Shown one piece after another: positions 24,420 to 51,569 of a stretch of 64,000 nt of DNA. The notes under the pieces were generated by a model, which did not search any database, was not told where the DNA came from, and saw only the letters and a program-made list of their open reading frames with translations. Position 1 is the first letter of the stretch, and the number at the start of each line of letters is the position of its first letter. The stretch is from Musa acuminata AAA Group (taxonomy: Eukaryota; Streptophyta; Magnoliopsida; Zingiberales; Musaceae). The position numbers and the translations under genes were made by a program. The DNA lies in assembly GCF_036884655.1 (NCBI RefSeq), contig NC_088357.1, positions 47,508,001 through 47,572,000 on the forward strand. The letters are read 5' to 3'.

Positions 24420-25855
24420 AGGAGGACAGTAGGATTGATAGATTGACTTGCAATGGGTTTTAGTCTCCACACAGCACTCAATTAGCATCACATGCATTAA
24501 CTTGACAGCCATCAAGAAAGATGGCACAACAAGCTGTGGCATCCATCACAATTCCACTGAACTGGCAATCATCAACACAGGAAAGAGTTGCTGATTCTGA
24601 CTTTACATGAATCATACTGATTTGTGATGACTCCCTGGGCCTGTATTGGGCTAAAAATCTTTGTGATAAAGCAATGGAGAGATTGAATCACAATATACAT
24701 AGTGTCAAAACTAGTGGTGATTATGGTTCCCAAATCGTCGGTTTCGGTTCTATTATATTAGGAACCGCAATCGTTCCAAGCGGTTCCAATTCCAAAAAAA
24801 TAAATTATTCTATTAATATTTGATCTCAAGTCATTAGGCTTTAAATATAAAATATCAACCACTATATTTTTTTATTTTATTTTTATATTTAATCGAGTTG
24901 AAACTATTGATTCTGGTTTCAGTTCCTCTTAGACCAATTCAATTACTATTTGAATTGAACTATGGTCATCAATTAACTGTCTCATGTGATTGTATCCTAA
25001 CTAGTCCATAAATTTGCTTCATGAGAGATGCTAGCAGTAGCACAAGTAAAAGAATGAGTTACTAACCCATTCTACCATTAGGTTACTTGGCCCAAGGAAG
25101 AAGAATGAAACCCATTCTACCTTGTTTATTTTTATTAAAATATATTTTTATTACATTAAATGGTATATATGACGCTTACACGCATACTTGAATCTAAAAA
25201 CTATTATTTTGTATAATAATATACTAACCAACTCGAATGTCTCAATAGAGATAAATTGATTCTTGCATTACAATTATAGATCCAATAAAAAAAGTCTAAC
25301 AATCTATTTATTGTATTGTATTATATATTTATTTTTTTAGTAACGATCTAAGTCTTATATAATTTGAATTCGATCGCAAATCTTAATTTCTAATTTAAAT
25401 TTAATTATATAAATTTTGATTTAAATTTAAGAGGTTCGAATATATAGTCGCGTCATTAATTATTTTATTTTAAATTTTTTTTCTTAAAACAGGTGGAATA
25501 GAATAACCCTGTTAAAATATAATGATCATATATCGGACACATTTGACACCTATTTAAAGCTATTATTACCTTCACACCGAAAAAAAAAAAAAAAAAAGAG
25601 TTCGATCAAATACTTTATTTTTATCCTTTATTTGATATTAAAAGTATATTGATTTTTCCTTATAATTAAATAGTTTTTATAAATATTATATATTTGATTC
25701 CATCTATAAATCTAATTTCTTTCGTATGAGTATTTTGTAGCTCGGATCGGGCTCGGGTTTATGCACGAGTTGACCCAACCCGCCCGAGTTAGCACAGCGG
25801 TAACTCCCAACAAGCCTTCGTACCTTCTCCGGTGTCACAATTAGGAACCGCACTG
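24420..25855. other. Intergenic, with promoter region of the following pseudogene
   Basis: Strongly AT-rich from 24720 to 25740, with an A-run near 25580-25597. Turns GC-rich at 25740-25855, just ahead of the next gene remnant, as expected for a former promoter and leader. Confidence 0.5.
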
Positions 25856-26998
25856 ATGCGTCTCCTTCCTCCTCCGGTCCCCATCTCCCCGGGCCAATGG
25901 CAGCATCCGGTCTACGCCTACCCCGACCCCCTCCCTCAATTCGCCACAGCCGTAATCATTTCTCTTCCGTCTTGATCTCTGTTTGGTTTGGTATTGCTTG
26001 TGATTGTTCATGTTTCTGGATATTAACCTTTGCAGGAGACGCGGAAATTCGAGGGCGAGTTCCGGAAGACGCTTGCCAAGAGTAAGGAGATAGTCGGCGA
26101 CGACGTCGACGCCGTCTTTAATTTTGTGCATTTGGCTACGAGGGCATTGGTTGGTCGATCTCCTTGTTATCAAGGTACGATAGCTCGTAACAATTTCTCG
26201 TCTGTTGATTGGCTGGTTAAGAGTACTGATCCAACCTGGGGAATTGAAATCGAAAATGATAGCAAGGTTGGGTTCGCAATTCTTTCGATCAAGAAAAGGT
26301 TTGTTTAGATGAACTGTGACAACTTGAAATGTTATAAATTAGTTAAAAATCAGTTCTTTTTACTCCGTTAAATATGTTTACCATATTGGTAAGGATTTGA
26401 TGCTCAATGGACTCATTAATTGTTGTTCCAACTTCCAACTTATGTTATATCCATCGAAAATAGTAGGATCATAGATTGTAACAAGCTTTTCTTTATCTTC
26501 GTTTATAACTTTGGCTGCTCTCCATGCTAATCATCCATGTTTAGGATCAAGACATGGTAATCTCCATGCTAACCTATTCCTTTTTCTTATTCTTCTAAAT
26601 TTTCAGAAACGTTATAGTGGAACTATAAGGAGCATATGGTGTGAAGCTAAATTATCATGAAAAGGGTTTGAATCATTTTATGTCCTTAATAAGATTTAGA
26701 TGCTCATTATTCATTCTTTATCTAGTACACAACTGATATGTCCTTGCCTTTGCAATATAAGATTGTTTAAGGAGATACCAAATCTACCTCATTATCAAAC
26801 TTATAACAATGTTTTTATGGTGCATTGTAATCTAGATATTCAACAACTTATGTCACAAGGAGTACAGTGGTCCTGGGACACTGTTGGTGGGAAATGTTCC
26901 TTCAACTAAAGGAGAAGAGACTTCCCGGAGCTCCTATAGCAGCAAGTGTGGCTCTTCTGTGGGCACAAAGCTATGTAGGCCAGGGCAGGGAGATCTAG
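25856..26998 (+). pseudogene. PRIN2-like plastid protein gene, decayed
   Basis: Three exon-like blocks: 25856-25951 (32 codons, ending GPLPQFATA-like PDPLPQFATA, GT donor), 26036-26125 (ETRKFEGEFRKTLAKSKEIVG...), and 26836-26998, which reads IFNNLCHKEYSGPGTLLV and then, after a small deletion and frame change near 26900, KRLPGAPIAASVALLWAQ before a TAG at 26996. The segments with HKEY.GPGTLLV and LPGAP.AA...LLWAQ.YV recall the plant PLASTID REDOX INSENSITIVE 2 (PRIN2) family, which supports plastid-encoded RNA polymerase. The family name is from memory. The internal deletion, frame change and early stop before the usual acidic/tryptophan tail argue for a pseudogene, although an altered splice form cannot be ruled out. 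Confidence 0.55.
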
Positions 26999-27890
26999 AC
27001 TTCCCAACAGTCTCAGTGACCATTGTTCATTCATATAATTTATTAGGTCTTCTGACAACAGAGTGATAGCTTCACTGTAAAATATGACTAGTTTCAGGTT
27101 ATATATAGAGTAAATGTACGTAGATGTTTTCTAAGATGTTTCACTTGCTCTCCTGTCTTTTTTACTCATGTGACTGTTTGCTTCAAATTCAACTAAATTG
27201 AAATCCTGAATCAGCAAGGAAAGCTAGTGTCATTAACTTTGCAATTTCTTGTTCCATAAGCTCTAGATCATGATGATATGTATCTTTGTTTCTGACTCTT
27301 GTTGATTACACGATGGACTGTTATTCAAATGTATACTTCCTCTACAAGGAGACTCTTTTAAGTTTTTCCTTATGGTAGTACCCTCAATTTTTCATGATTT
27401 GCATCCATAACCAATATCACACTAACCACATGAACCTCATCTCATGCCTGAGATGACTTGTCTTTTTGTTGTGACAACAGGGTAAGAGAATTGCACAATT
27501 AGCTTCCCATCTCTGAGATGCTCTGAAGCGAAGGACGCCATTGCCTGCCTCTCACTGCCATCTGTGTGCTGCTTTTTTGTCTATCACTCCCCTGCTTTGT
27601 TGCCTGTATCATCTCATAAACACACAGCAGTGAGAACACATCCAAACAGCTGACTGACAGTAAAAGTCCCTTAAATCTCCTGCGTTTTATTCAGATTATT
27701 ATGAAGTGACTTTATAGCATTCTTACAATTGTCAAACAGCAGGTAGTAAATGGGTGACTTGGGTTTTAGTTGTTCAGGTGACTGTAGAACTTTGTGTGGT
27801 ATTTTTCTGTTCAATATATTATTACAAAAAATGCTGTTTGACTGACAGTAAAATCCATAGCAGTTCATGTAGTATGATGTTCATGGATCG
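26999..27890. other. Intergenic / 3' flank of the PADRE gene
   Basis: Contains the presumptive 3' UTR of the minus-strand gene that ends at 27891. Nothing else recognised. Confidence 0.5.
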
Positions 27891-28449
27891 CTAGCCATTT
27901 GAAGGATGACTTGCAGCAAATACAGTAGAATGTACCTGATGTCTACTTCTTGTATCCTCCAGGTTTGTCTCACCATCCTGATCTTTTGTTCTATGCTCTT
28001 GTTGCTGTTTTCTAATCAGTTCAGCCTGGCTCTTCCTTATCTTCTCATATTTCCTTTGCCTCAGAGCCTTTGTAACTTCTGAACAGAAATGTCCACGAAA
28101 AGCTCGACGTTAGCCAGCATCAGAAAATCTAAACAAAGTGATCAGGAATTACTAGTCTGAGATGGACTTGCAGAAGGAAGAACAGATTCGGACCCTGGGA
28201 GGTGATCAGCCGGTAGACTTGGCCGAGCAAGAGCATATCCTTGGGCTTGAGCAGCTTTACGCGGGTAAACCGGACGCTGCTGCCATCCTTCTTCTCCTCG
28301 GAGACGTAGAGGCTGACAAGGGCAACATGGTAGCCTGGGTTGGTCTTCATGACGTCGGCAGCACTCGTCGGCCAGTACAGCCTCTCCACCCTCCCCCCAG
28401 GGTGTTGGATCACCACGGTCGCCACCTCCGATGCCTGGCAGTTTCCCAT
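27891..28449 (-). CDS. PADRE / DUF4228 domain protein
   Basis: Two exons on the minus strand, 28449-28194 and 28078-27891, joined by a GT-AG intron in phase 1, give 147 aa. The protein starts MGNCQASEVATVVIQHPGG, then VERLYWPTSAADVMKTNPG, VKLLKPKDMLLLGQVYRLI, the hallmark order of the plant DUF4228 (PADRE) family. The second exon codes EVTKALRQRKYEK and a lysine/glutamine-rich, probably disordered tail. Glycine 2 with Cys 4 makes N-myristoylation and palmitoylation likely, so membrane association is inferred. Family members respond to pathogens and abiotic stress, but their biochemical role is not known. Start and splice sites fit family length. A TATA box lies just upstream. Confidence 0.88.
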
Positions 28450-28501
28450 CCTCCTCTCCTTACCTATTTTCTTTCTCTGATACTGTTTGGTGTATGATGA
28501 C

Positions 28502-28512
28502 TAATATATATA
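28502..28512 (-). promoter_or_regulatory. TATA box of the PADRE gene
   Basis: TATATATTAG-type box on the minus strand, about 55-60 bases ahead of the start codon at 28449, implying a short leader. Confidence 0.55.
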
Positions 28513-29503
28513 CAGCAGTGGGAGAGGGAAGGAGTGTCGAAGAGAAGAAAGCAGCATTCAACCAACTGCAGCTGCTGCCATTTTGCGTTTGGCCTTATTT
28601 AACGTGATGGAAGGGAGGTAAGGCTCTCAAACACTGATATTATACCATAATGTATCCTGCACTTGGTGTGTTAATATATTGCAGGGATAGAGATAGAGAG
28701 AGGGGGCCAATGGGAGCACACTTCCTCGGTTGATGGGCTATCTTCCACGTGGCATGATGTCGATGAGTGGTGGGTTGGGAAATAGCATATGGCAGGCGTG
28801 GTCTACGTTGCAGGCCATGGATGTGGATGAGGGAGACGTCATCATCTATTGCATGCAGCAGCTGCTGCAACACCAACACCACCAAGGAGCCTGAGATTCT
28901 TCATGTCATGAGCGTGGTCCGGGGGATGTGAAGGGCCACATTACCAACAAGAAGGTAAGACGCTGAATCACTGATAGAGAAGTAACCTCTCGTTGCTTTG
29001 TTCATCTCACCAGCTCATATGGAGTGAGTGAGACCTGGGGAACCAAAGCTACCACCTTTCTGCGATGGTTGCTCATTGCTACCTGAAGATGGCTTATCTT
29101 TTTGGTGCTGGCTCAGAGAGTCAGGTAACGGTCAGCAGCAGTTGCTGCCGTCTCTGTGTTTCACTAATATAGTATTGCTTAAAGATGTGGTTTTCAGTTC
29201 ATGAAGCTTTCATTCTGATGCTGTTGAAGAAAATGTTCCAAGGTAACCCACCTTGTTTTGTGTGTGCATTGCATCTGCTTTAGGTGATTGTGGCATGAAA
29301 TCAGTGATCATAGTCAATGTCCAAAAGTAGGGTCTATTGATTACTGCACCGCTTGCACCTGGATTTCATTAGTGTATCCAAAGCATCTTCATTTGTTTAG
29401 TCGCCATAGTTCTATACATAAACATGCTTCCATGTTCGTTTCTGAAATAGTTAGCTTATGTGCATCAGACAAATAACTTTAAACAAGTACTTTGGACGGT
29501 CAC

Positions 29504-29544
<41 letters not shown>

Positions 29545-32500
29545 TTTTCAGCACACCCTTCTGCCATATATATTAAACAGTACCACCACCACCTTATCTA
29601 AGTGCCATAAATCTGGTGGTGGTTGTGTGGTGGTATGTGAATACTTTAACCCTATCGTACTGTGTATCAGAACAGGGACTACTCACCAGACAGTTTGGAT
29701 GTTTGCAGGGGAACCCCATAAGAAGTTAGAAGGTATGACACTCTTAAAATACTAGGTTTTTGGACTGATGCATACATGTAAAGAATGGGTTATCTAAGTT
29801 TCTCTTCCTTCAAAGCAGTCCTCCCCAGTGTCAAGATCCCCCTTCATTTGGTCCACATGCCCACTACGTGCCATTAAGAGGCCATGTGGAGTGTCGGATT
29901 TCTCACACAGACCTATCTCTTCTTATTCAAACAAAAACCAAGAGGAGATGATGACCTAAGGTACCTACCTCTTCTTCTGAATTCCACTAATTTAGCTATC
30001 TAGATATCAGGATTAAAATATCTTAAGCATATGAAAGTTGCTTTGCTGAACTACAAGCAAGCTGGTGATCTTTCTGGACCCTCCTTTTGTCATGCATGTC
30101 CTGTTGGCAGAATACAGTCAGGTGCCATTTGTCATCTTTTGAAGAATATAATTCAGACCATGCTTAGATACACTTCTGGTTGGCTCCACATCTTACATTC
30201 AGTACTCAATCTGATGCCTTTGGATCAAGCGACTCAAGTCCCTGAAAACTTCTCACTAGAGGATATGGATTATCCTTGAAATGTAGTATTTCTCAGCACA
30301 GTTATACTACGGTTTGGAAGAGTACAAAGACATCACCATTAAAAATTAGGCAAACTTGGATTTCCAATAGGCAAATATGAAATGTTCTCACTACACCAAT
30401 ATTATTTGCTTTCTTAGATTAAATGCAACACAAGAACCAACTGTGCCATGTTTCAGATAATGGCTTTTTGTTGAGATGGACCCTTCAGGCCTTCATTCTC
30501 TGAGACAGTAGTAGCAATGCCTGTCCACAACCCTCTCCCTTTCTCGTCTCCTTGTCTGGGTTTCTTTGACCGAGACAAGACTCATGATTTCGGACAGGAC
30601 TCATGATTTCGGTGCTCCATAATGCATTCATTTCAGTAAGTAGTGGTACTTTGTGCACTTTGAAGCTCCATTATTGCAGGCTTGCAGCTACCACCACAAA
30701 GATTTCCAGTGCAAGAGCTGGACTTTTGGAATGCAGAAAGCTTTAAAACTTGTTATCAACTACTTGAAAAGGTAAACACAGCATCCATTAAACTTTTCCA
30801 GATCTCTCATTAGGAGCAACACTAATTTTTTTGGTTTAATTTGTCGTAATCTGACTGACTACATGATTAAAATAGTTGGACCACAGACAACAGTACCATT
30901 CACTGTTCTGGTTGATAAATCAACTTCATTTCTACATCACTAAATTCCATCCACATTCTCATACATGAAAATGACGAAGATTTGGAATGAAAGACAACTG
31001 CAAGAACACATAACAGATGAAGATTAGCTTGTCAACCTTTGGAATTGATTCCATTATGTTTGGGTTCATGCAGTAAATGGTTTCAAACATGTAAATTTCT
31101 ATGTTGTGTTTCTCTTTGTTACCTCACAGCACCTGTAACCTGCTGAATGATGAACTTAGGGAGCACCATCTGTAAAATGTCAATTAATGGATCATTTATT
31201 TCTAAATGTCAGATGAATTAGTTTGTTCTTCCTTTTTTCTGTGATTGCTTGAGACTAAAAAATGAATCATAAAAGAAACAAAATAATCATGGTCTGACAT
31301 TAATGCTAAACCTTCCCTCAATCCAGATTTTTCTACTTTTGACCAAAAGCATTAAGGCACAAGGTTGTTCAGCTGACACCAAAGTGCAACAAATAATGGA
31401 ACTTATTCTGACAAGTTTATGATGCTTGGACATTCCTTTTGTGTAAACACTCAACTACTTGAAAGATTGCTGTGAGCTAGAGGTTAATGGAAAGAATTGT
31501 TTCCATCCAGGAATTAGGTAAATCTGAAGAACAAATCAGGTTCTCAGCCTTCAGCTGAAGCTTAATCAAAGTCAAACCACTTGACAACATAATCAACTCC
31601 AAAAGAACAGCTATGGGCCCTGGCACAAAGGTTTGGCAGGATCTGATACCCTTGACCCCATATTTGTGGACTTGATCTTGATATCACAATTGAGCTGCTC
31701 AAAAGTTTGTTTTGAACTCAAGTTGTGTTAGGTCACATTGATGCAACATAAACTTAAAAATGCAATTTTATGGTCAACAGGAGAGGCTATGTTTGTATGT
31801 AGACATGCTTTTCTCTATGTTCACCATTTGTCACTAATACAATTGCCAGACTAGTGGAAGAACACAAGTTGAAGAATTAAAGCAATCACAAAAAGACAGT
31901 TCCATGGCAGCCCAGCAGCACAAATGTTGGATTCCTCAGCTGGCTTAGATCTGACAGCCTGCAAAAACATGCCTAAACATCATCAGTAATCTACATGTCA
32001 ATAAAAGGCATCATGTTCTTCTTTATGGGACATATTGATTAAGAACATACAAGTAATGAATCCTCTATGCAAAGAAAAATAGGGACAGAGGAAAACTATA
32101 ATCAACAGGACAAAAAGAATTGTCCACAGGAGAACATAACTCAGACTTCAGACCATCAGCATGTAGACTTAAAGCAGCTTTCAAGTAAATGGATGTCAGA
32201 ACAAGTGCAAACTATGATCACTGGCCTGCTTGGAAGCAATGAGATGATGCACAATTCATGTACATGTTGAAAGATAACATGGCAAAAGCTTGAAACCTTT
32301 GCTTGGTGTTGAAGGCAAATTCCCAAAACAGGACAGCTGACAAGACAGCTCTACTCCATCTTACACGCCCTATCATGTTCGAAATGAGGATTCCTTGCAA
32401 CATGCGATACTATGTCACATGCTATGCTTATGTGACATGCTTTATCAGAAATTATCTGTGTTTTTGGGTTATTTTTCTCAATCGCTTAAATGCAACGTAA

Positions 32501-33029
32501 TATGTTTAAAATCTAATTATTCATGCATATCATTATCATCATCTTGGCATAGTCAAACACCTAATGGCGCATAGTAAACAAAGAAGCATTACTATAGTAA
32601 ACAAAGAAGCATTACTCTAATAGTAGGATGAGTTCATGCCCCAATAATAAATATAGAGAACTCATATTATACTTGGAGTGGTATCCCTCACCCATATTCT
32701 CTAGATGAAGGAACGATCTAATCTAACTATCATATTTGAAAAACCACTAATCTCCGAATGGAATCATCCTTTAGTATATTGACCCTTCTTTAGTTGATAA
32801 GGATTATTTAGATCCTTTTATTATATCGGAATCATACATCATTTTATAACACGTCATCATATCATCAATTCAATCAATTAGGCATACAACCATAAAATAG
32901 TAGATTATACTATGAGGATAATATAGGGGATTCTATCTAACATTTACTACCTTATTATATGATGGACCCAAAACTCCTATTGTTTGTCAATCATGTATTT
33001 GTGTATAAGCTATAGATCTAAGATAAAGT
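28513..33029. other. Long intergenic tract, no supported gene
   Basis: No domain-bearing frame was found. It holds an (ATT)13 microsatellite at about 29504-29543. A 92-bp open segment with clean splice-like ends lies at 30680-30771 (see findings). Short open frames at 30031-30279 and 32067-32270 are unrecognised. Confidence 0.5.
29504..29543. repeat. (ATT)n microsatellite
   Basis: About 13 uninterrupted ATT units. Confidence 0.95.
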
Positions 33030-33207
33030 CGTAACATCCCATTGGTCCCACATCGGAAGTGGACAATGTGTATGATTAACTTATATGGGACTGATAAGTG
33101 TACTATGTAAACTCCCGCTTAAGTATTTTGATCCGTGGTTAAATGATCAAAATGAAATTATTGGCTAATTGGCTCATCAGACTCGAGTCGTGACATTTGG
33201 TATCAGA
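33030..33207 (+). mobile_element. TRIM-like short LTR with primer-binding site
   Basis: GTAACATCCCATTGGTCCCA at 33031 resembles the start of short plant LTRs (TRIM type). The segment ends GTGACA at 33195 and is followed after two bases by TGGTATCAGA at 33198-33207, the tRNA-Met primer-binding site. That gives an LTR of about 166 bp. No second LTR was recognised downstream, so the element is truncated or very decayed. The start TG has apparently lost its T. Confidence 0.6.
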
Positions 33208-35661
33208 TGGAGTTCCATGCGAGCATATAGGTCATGTACATGTGGTTGAGATCGACCTTGTCGTTGGTCATACATCTTGTAGTAGGCTACACTCTATAAT
33301 TAATTTTAGACATTATAATTTTACATAGAAAAGTGTAGAGGATATGGCATGAGAAACACCATACTCCAAGGAAACAATCAGTGCATTGATGACAGTAGCA
33401 TGCTAAGGTACGTGACGATGACTTGTTTGGGGTCAAGACACATTGCCATTTACTCGACTAAAGCCGTAGCAAACCTACAGTAGTACCAACGTGTGATCTA
33501 AAGGGTTAAAAGCTACCATAATAAGTCAACTGGATAGTTTTCGGAATGTCTATCTTTGCATGCAAGAAACCTTACTACAGAACCATATTAGTGTTGATGT
33601 TAAAACCTAACCACAGCTTCCGCTATGCAAAGGGTCATGTCTACTGGGCGACACCCTTCAGGGATACTTATCCTAAACTCTTTATTCTTATCAATAAAAA
33701 AATAGACTTCGTAAAGACTATACAAATAAAAAAAAATGAGGATATGTGATATTATAGAGAGATTATAAATCTTTTCTATCCTATCTCCCGTGAACCCGAG
33801 AGATTACACATCTTTTTTTCATCTTCTCTCGTATCAACACATGTGTGTATGGTCGCACGATGGGACGAACCATCGACGACACTCAATCACCAACACACGG
33901 ACGAGGTATTCCATCGGTGATGGTTGACCCAAATCTTAACGAGCCTTATTAGGTGAATGATTGGCCTAAATTTATGAGCCCCAATTTTAGGCTTATCCAA
34001 TTAAATAAGATTGACTAATCTAATTAAGGTTACATGCGAAATTTTAAAAAATATATAAATTATGATTTTCTTTGATAGTTTCTCATTTGACATATTGATA
34101 AATTTTTTATATGATAAATAAAAATATAATTATTGTTCTTGCATATTTGTTTGATTATTCACATACATATGTTTGAAATTATGAATAATATTTATTTTTC
34201 ATGTAAAGATATGATTTATGTTTCATCATGATTACAGTTATTATTATTGGACAATAATTATTGATTAATGCTCAATAATTATTATGATTATTATTATTAT
34301 TGAACAATAAAAAGAAAGTTCAATTATGATATGATTCCTTTGATTTTGATGGAAGAAATTCTCCTAATTATTTATCTTATATCTTCTGCTCTCATTTATA
34401 AGAGATATGCATATATGTGGATACATAAATACGTAGATAAGATGATATAGGGATATGTAATTTTGAGATATTACGTATCTTCTCTCATCTCCCTTTCGTC
34501 ATGTAAATCAATTAATACGAGATTATATATGTTCTTTCATCTCCGTTTATCTCTGATCCATATCTAGTCTTATAATTTTTCTTGTAGATCGACATCATTA
34601 TAATTTTTAGATTCTGACAACGGTGCACTCATAGATCAGAGCTTTTTGAATGACATCGAAAGGTATTTATCAGAAATTTAATATATTATTATTTGATTTC
34701 AAATTTTAACATTAAAATTTTTTATATAATAAAAACATAGGAATGATTTTTATGCTGACAATGTCATGTGCTATTACTTTTTTTTTTTTTTGTACATTAC
34801 ATATCTATTATATGTGAACAAGCATACAGTTAGACTCATCTTTCTCCTTACCACAGCCGACCTTTTTGTTTTCACCCTTGTACACATGTACAGTACAATG
34901 TACGATATGATCATTTGATTGTATTGGTATAAACTACAGATTAGCCAAGATCTAATTTATCCTTCATCGAAGAATCTATTAATGAGATTACCGAATCATA
35001 ATCTTCTCATGCTTATCATAATGAGTTTTTCACTTGAAAATTAAATAAGATTCTAGCATGTCATAGAGTAAAATAAGAAAAATTAAATAACTTAATTTAC
35101 ACTCCTAATTCAATTAAGATTTTATTTAAACTTTCGCCTTCACTTTTAATCAAAATATATTCCGAACCTAATTAGAAGGGATATCATGTCTAAGTTGAAT
35201 TACCAAAATGTTCATAATAAATTTTAATCTAGATTTAATTTCAAAATTCTCAAATTCTAGCAATCAATTGCATTATGTAAGAGATCAATGTCAAAAAGAT
35301 TTCCAGGTCAAATACATATGAAAATGATCCATACAGTTAACCAAAAGAATATTTGTATTTTTTTTACAAATTACATTTTGCAAGGATCAAACATCTTGGT
35401 CTTGCAATCAATGATATTTGGATTGGACAACCTATATAGATGGGGCATTATAGATTGTGCTCGTCACGAATGTTTTGATTATTGAGAAGTTTGAATGCCA
35501 CTGGGAACTAATTACAGGATCCAAAACAATCATTACAATCCATTATATTTCTTGAACCACGAGATCCATGAAATTGGCAGTATTCGGATTTAATCAGTAC
35601 AAGGTTTTGAAAGGACTGGAAGGAAGCACAGGAGAGCCAAGCCAGAAACTCACCAGCCTGA
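33208..35661. other. Intergenic, AT-rich, with retroelement debris; 3' flank of kinesin gene
   Basis: Contains internal sequence of the TRIM-like element, repeated GAGATATTA..TCTTCTCTCATCTCC-like words near 33755, 33800 and 34465, and an ATT/AAT-rich palindromic patch near 34235-34315. The last about 200 bases are probably the kinesin 3' UTR. No gene supported. Confidence 0.5.
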
Positions 35662-48908
<13,247 letters not shown>

Positions 48909-51569
48909 TGGCAGGATCACGAGCCAAGAAACCTCGAACACCTACGAGCGAAGAGGCAGGATATCAGACCAGAAGAGGAACCACAGGGACGAAAACGTTA
49001 GGGGTTGATCGTCACCTTCGAAGGAGTGGGAGAAGAGGGGGAATGAGACTGGGAATTAGGGCTTCGCGTGTTCGCCCCTCTTCACTTCCCGACCGGAATG
49101 TAAGAGCGAACGCTTAACGAATTCGAAAATTAGGACCGGAACGGGCGGCAGGTCAGTCGTCGGTCTCCATTTAGTTCGTGTTCGAAGGAACCAAATGACG
49201 ATAATACCCCTAATACGAATTAATATTTAATTGGCGTTTTCCCACTAAATGCAAATTCAAATGAGATGAAATTATCTCAATGCCCGTCGAATGAGGATTT
49301 GCTTATTTGCATGCTTGAGGGCGGAATGGTAATTTGAAAAATCATGTGTTATTCTTTAAACTAATAAATTATTTTTTAGGTTCTTCACATCAAATCGATA
49401 GAGGAATTATTAATAGGAAGGTATTGAAGAACATAAGGAGGAGAATTCTAAAAACAAAGTATGTTGCTCATATGTTTTGTCATTAAAACTAAATAAAATA
49501 TAATCCCATAGTAGTTATCATCATTTATTTTATTGCTTGTTTTGAAATATAAAAGCAAAAAATAAAAAACTCTTTGCATTATCCATACGCGAAAATTCTA
49601 GTTTCATCCATCATGCCAAAATAGATCCTGACAAATTTTCAAGAAATTTCTATGCATGTAGATACTTTGTTCACTGTTTTTTAATACTCCAGCATGTTGT
49701 TTTATGAGTGCAATGGATAGTGGGAGGTGGAGTCTGCAAATTCTGGTTCTCATGAATCACATACCTTTTTTTATAAAGACTTTAGAAACCTATATTAAGT
49801 TTATTTTGACTAATTTCTTGATTTAAAAAAATACCTCCGGTATAGTTTTGTAGGATTCATTAGCTAAAAAAAAAGTTTGGAAAAGTGACTCAATTTTCAA
49901 ATGTGACAATAGATCGGATTGAGGATTATTTTGTTGTTAGCGAACCTTTAGGCCATGAGCAAAGTGCCAACACGGCTTAATCTAAATCTAGGATGTACAA
50001 GATTACCAATGTGGATGCTCAAGTGGTAGAATCGAATGTCGAGTTGAGTTAAGTTTGATTATTATCTCTCGAGTGTGGTCTTCTCTATTGGTGAGTGGCC
50101 TGTTTTTTCGTCGTCAGCCCCTTGCACACAGGTCGAGATTGGAAGAGGAGATTTTCTGACGTCGATCAGAGGTTTGACTTTTATACCTGGAGGATCGATC
50201 GTATTTGATATGTTAATGACAACCAACTCCTCGGACGACCGACTTGTACCTCCTGTGTGAGCACCGATTGACCTGCACTAATCTGCGTCGCACGACACTA
50301 TTTCAAACTTTTCGGATTAGCTTTGTGCTATGCGCTCATCATCACATATGACCTCGGACGATATCGATGCAATGCATGGAGGCTACTCGTTAGCACTGAC
50401 ATGGCTGCTAATTGTTACAATAAGAGTTGTACCAGAATATACCATATCATTTCCAACACTAATAATTTATATTCTAAATGCGACATCTAATCTTTCAATT
50501 TTCATTTCTTTCTAAATGCCATTATCTTCTAAATGCCATTATTAACACGTTAAAAATAGATTCGGTGAAATGTTTGACACTGGATGAGATCAGGGCTGCA
50601 AAACTTATAAGCTTCGGTTGCTTAATATTCTAATCCTCCATCAGGATAGCAAACATGGATCATCCTATCAAGCTGGGCTGAGAATTATGTTCTTCGCTTG
50701 GGAATGACAGAAACATAACAAATGGAAGAATCATGGATGGATAGGACAAGTGTTTTCTTTCCTTTCTCCATCATCCTTTCAGCGATGGTGAGAGAGCTAC
50801 AGGAAGAGAGACTGACTGAATTCTCCATGCATCTAGCATGATGAAAAGTGGGTCAAACGACAGCTCTTGCACGCAGTAGATGGAGACATGGCTTGCATTG
50901 AGTTGGAAAGCAATGAGAGGATCACATCATAAGAAATCTGCCTGCAGCATTAATCCGCAGGCATCCACAGATTGGAGGCCTCGAGGTAACTTGGCGTATC
51001 AAACTCATTCCACTCAATGCATTGATAAATACATAGAAAACAAGAAAAAAATTTCCTCGTAGAAAAGAAAATTTAGGATAATCATATCAGAGCAAATCAT
51101 ATTTTCATTGACCAACATAAACATAAAGTTATTATTGATATTATCATTGTCAATTTCTTTTCCACTGCAACTTTCTCCCTGCTACTAACACAGGAGAAGG
51201 CTTTTAGCTACCAAAAACACAAAGTTTAAGTTACTGAAAAAGCAATAGAAAAACCCACAAATTCCATAAAAATACTAAAACAGTGAGTCAAACACACTCT
51301 AGTTTGCAAAGAAATGTGCCTTACTCTTTTGATTTGGTCATTGACGTGTGTAGATGCTGATAAGAATCCATAACGTACAAGCTACAACAATGTTGAGTTA
51401 TATTGATTTATATTCACCACAAGTTCTGAACAAAGGAAAAAAAGATTTTGTGAACCAATTCAAGTGCAAAGCAATTGATTGCCAGTAATTAAGATCAGTG
51501 GGGTGTCATCTTGTGCTATTTATTCAAATATATTCATATACTATTTTATCGTGCTATATACCTCGCTGG
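48909..51569. other. Kinesin promoter region and intergenic DNA
   Basis: The first about 230 bases are moderately GC-rich and should contain the kinesin leader and core promoter. I found no clear TATA box. The rest is AT-rich with no recognised gene or element. Confidence 0.5.
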
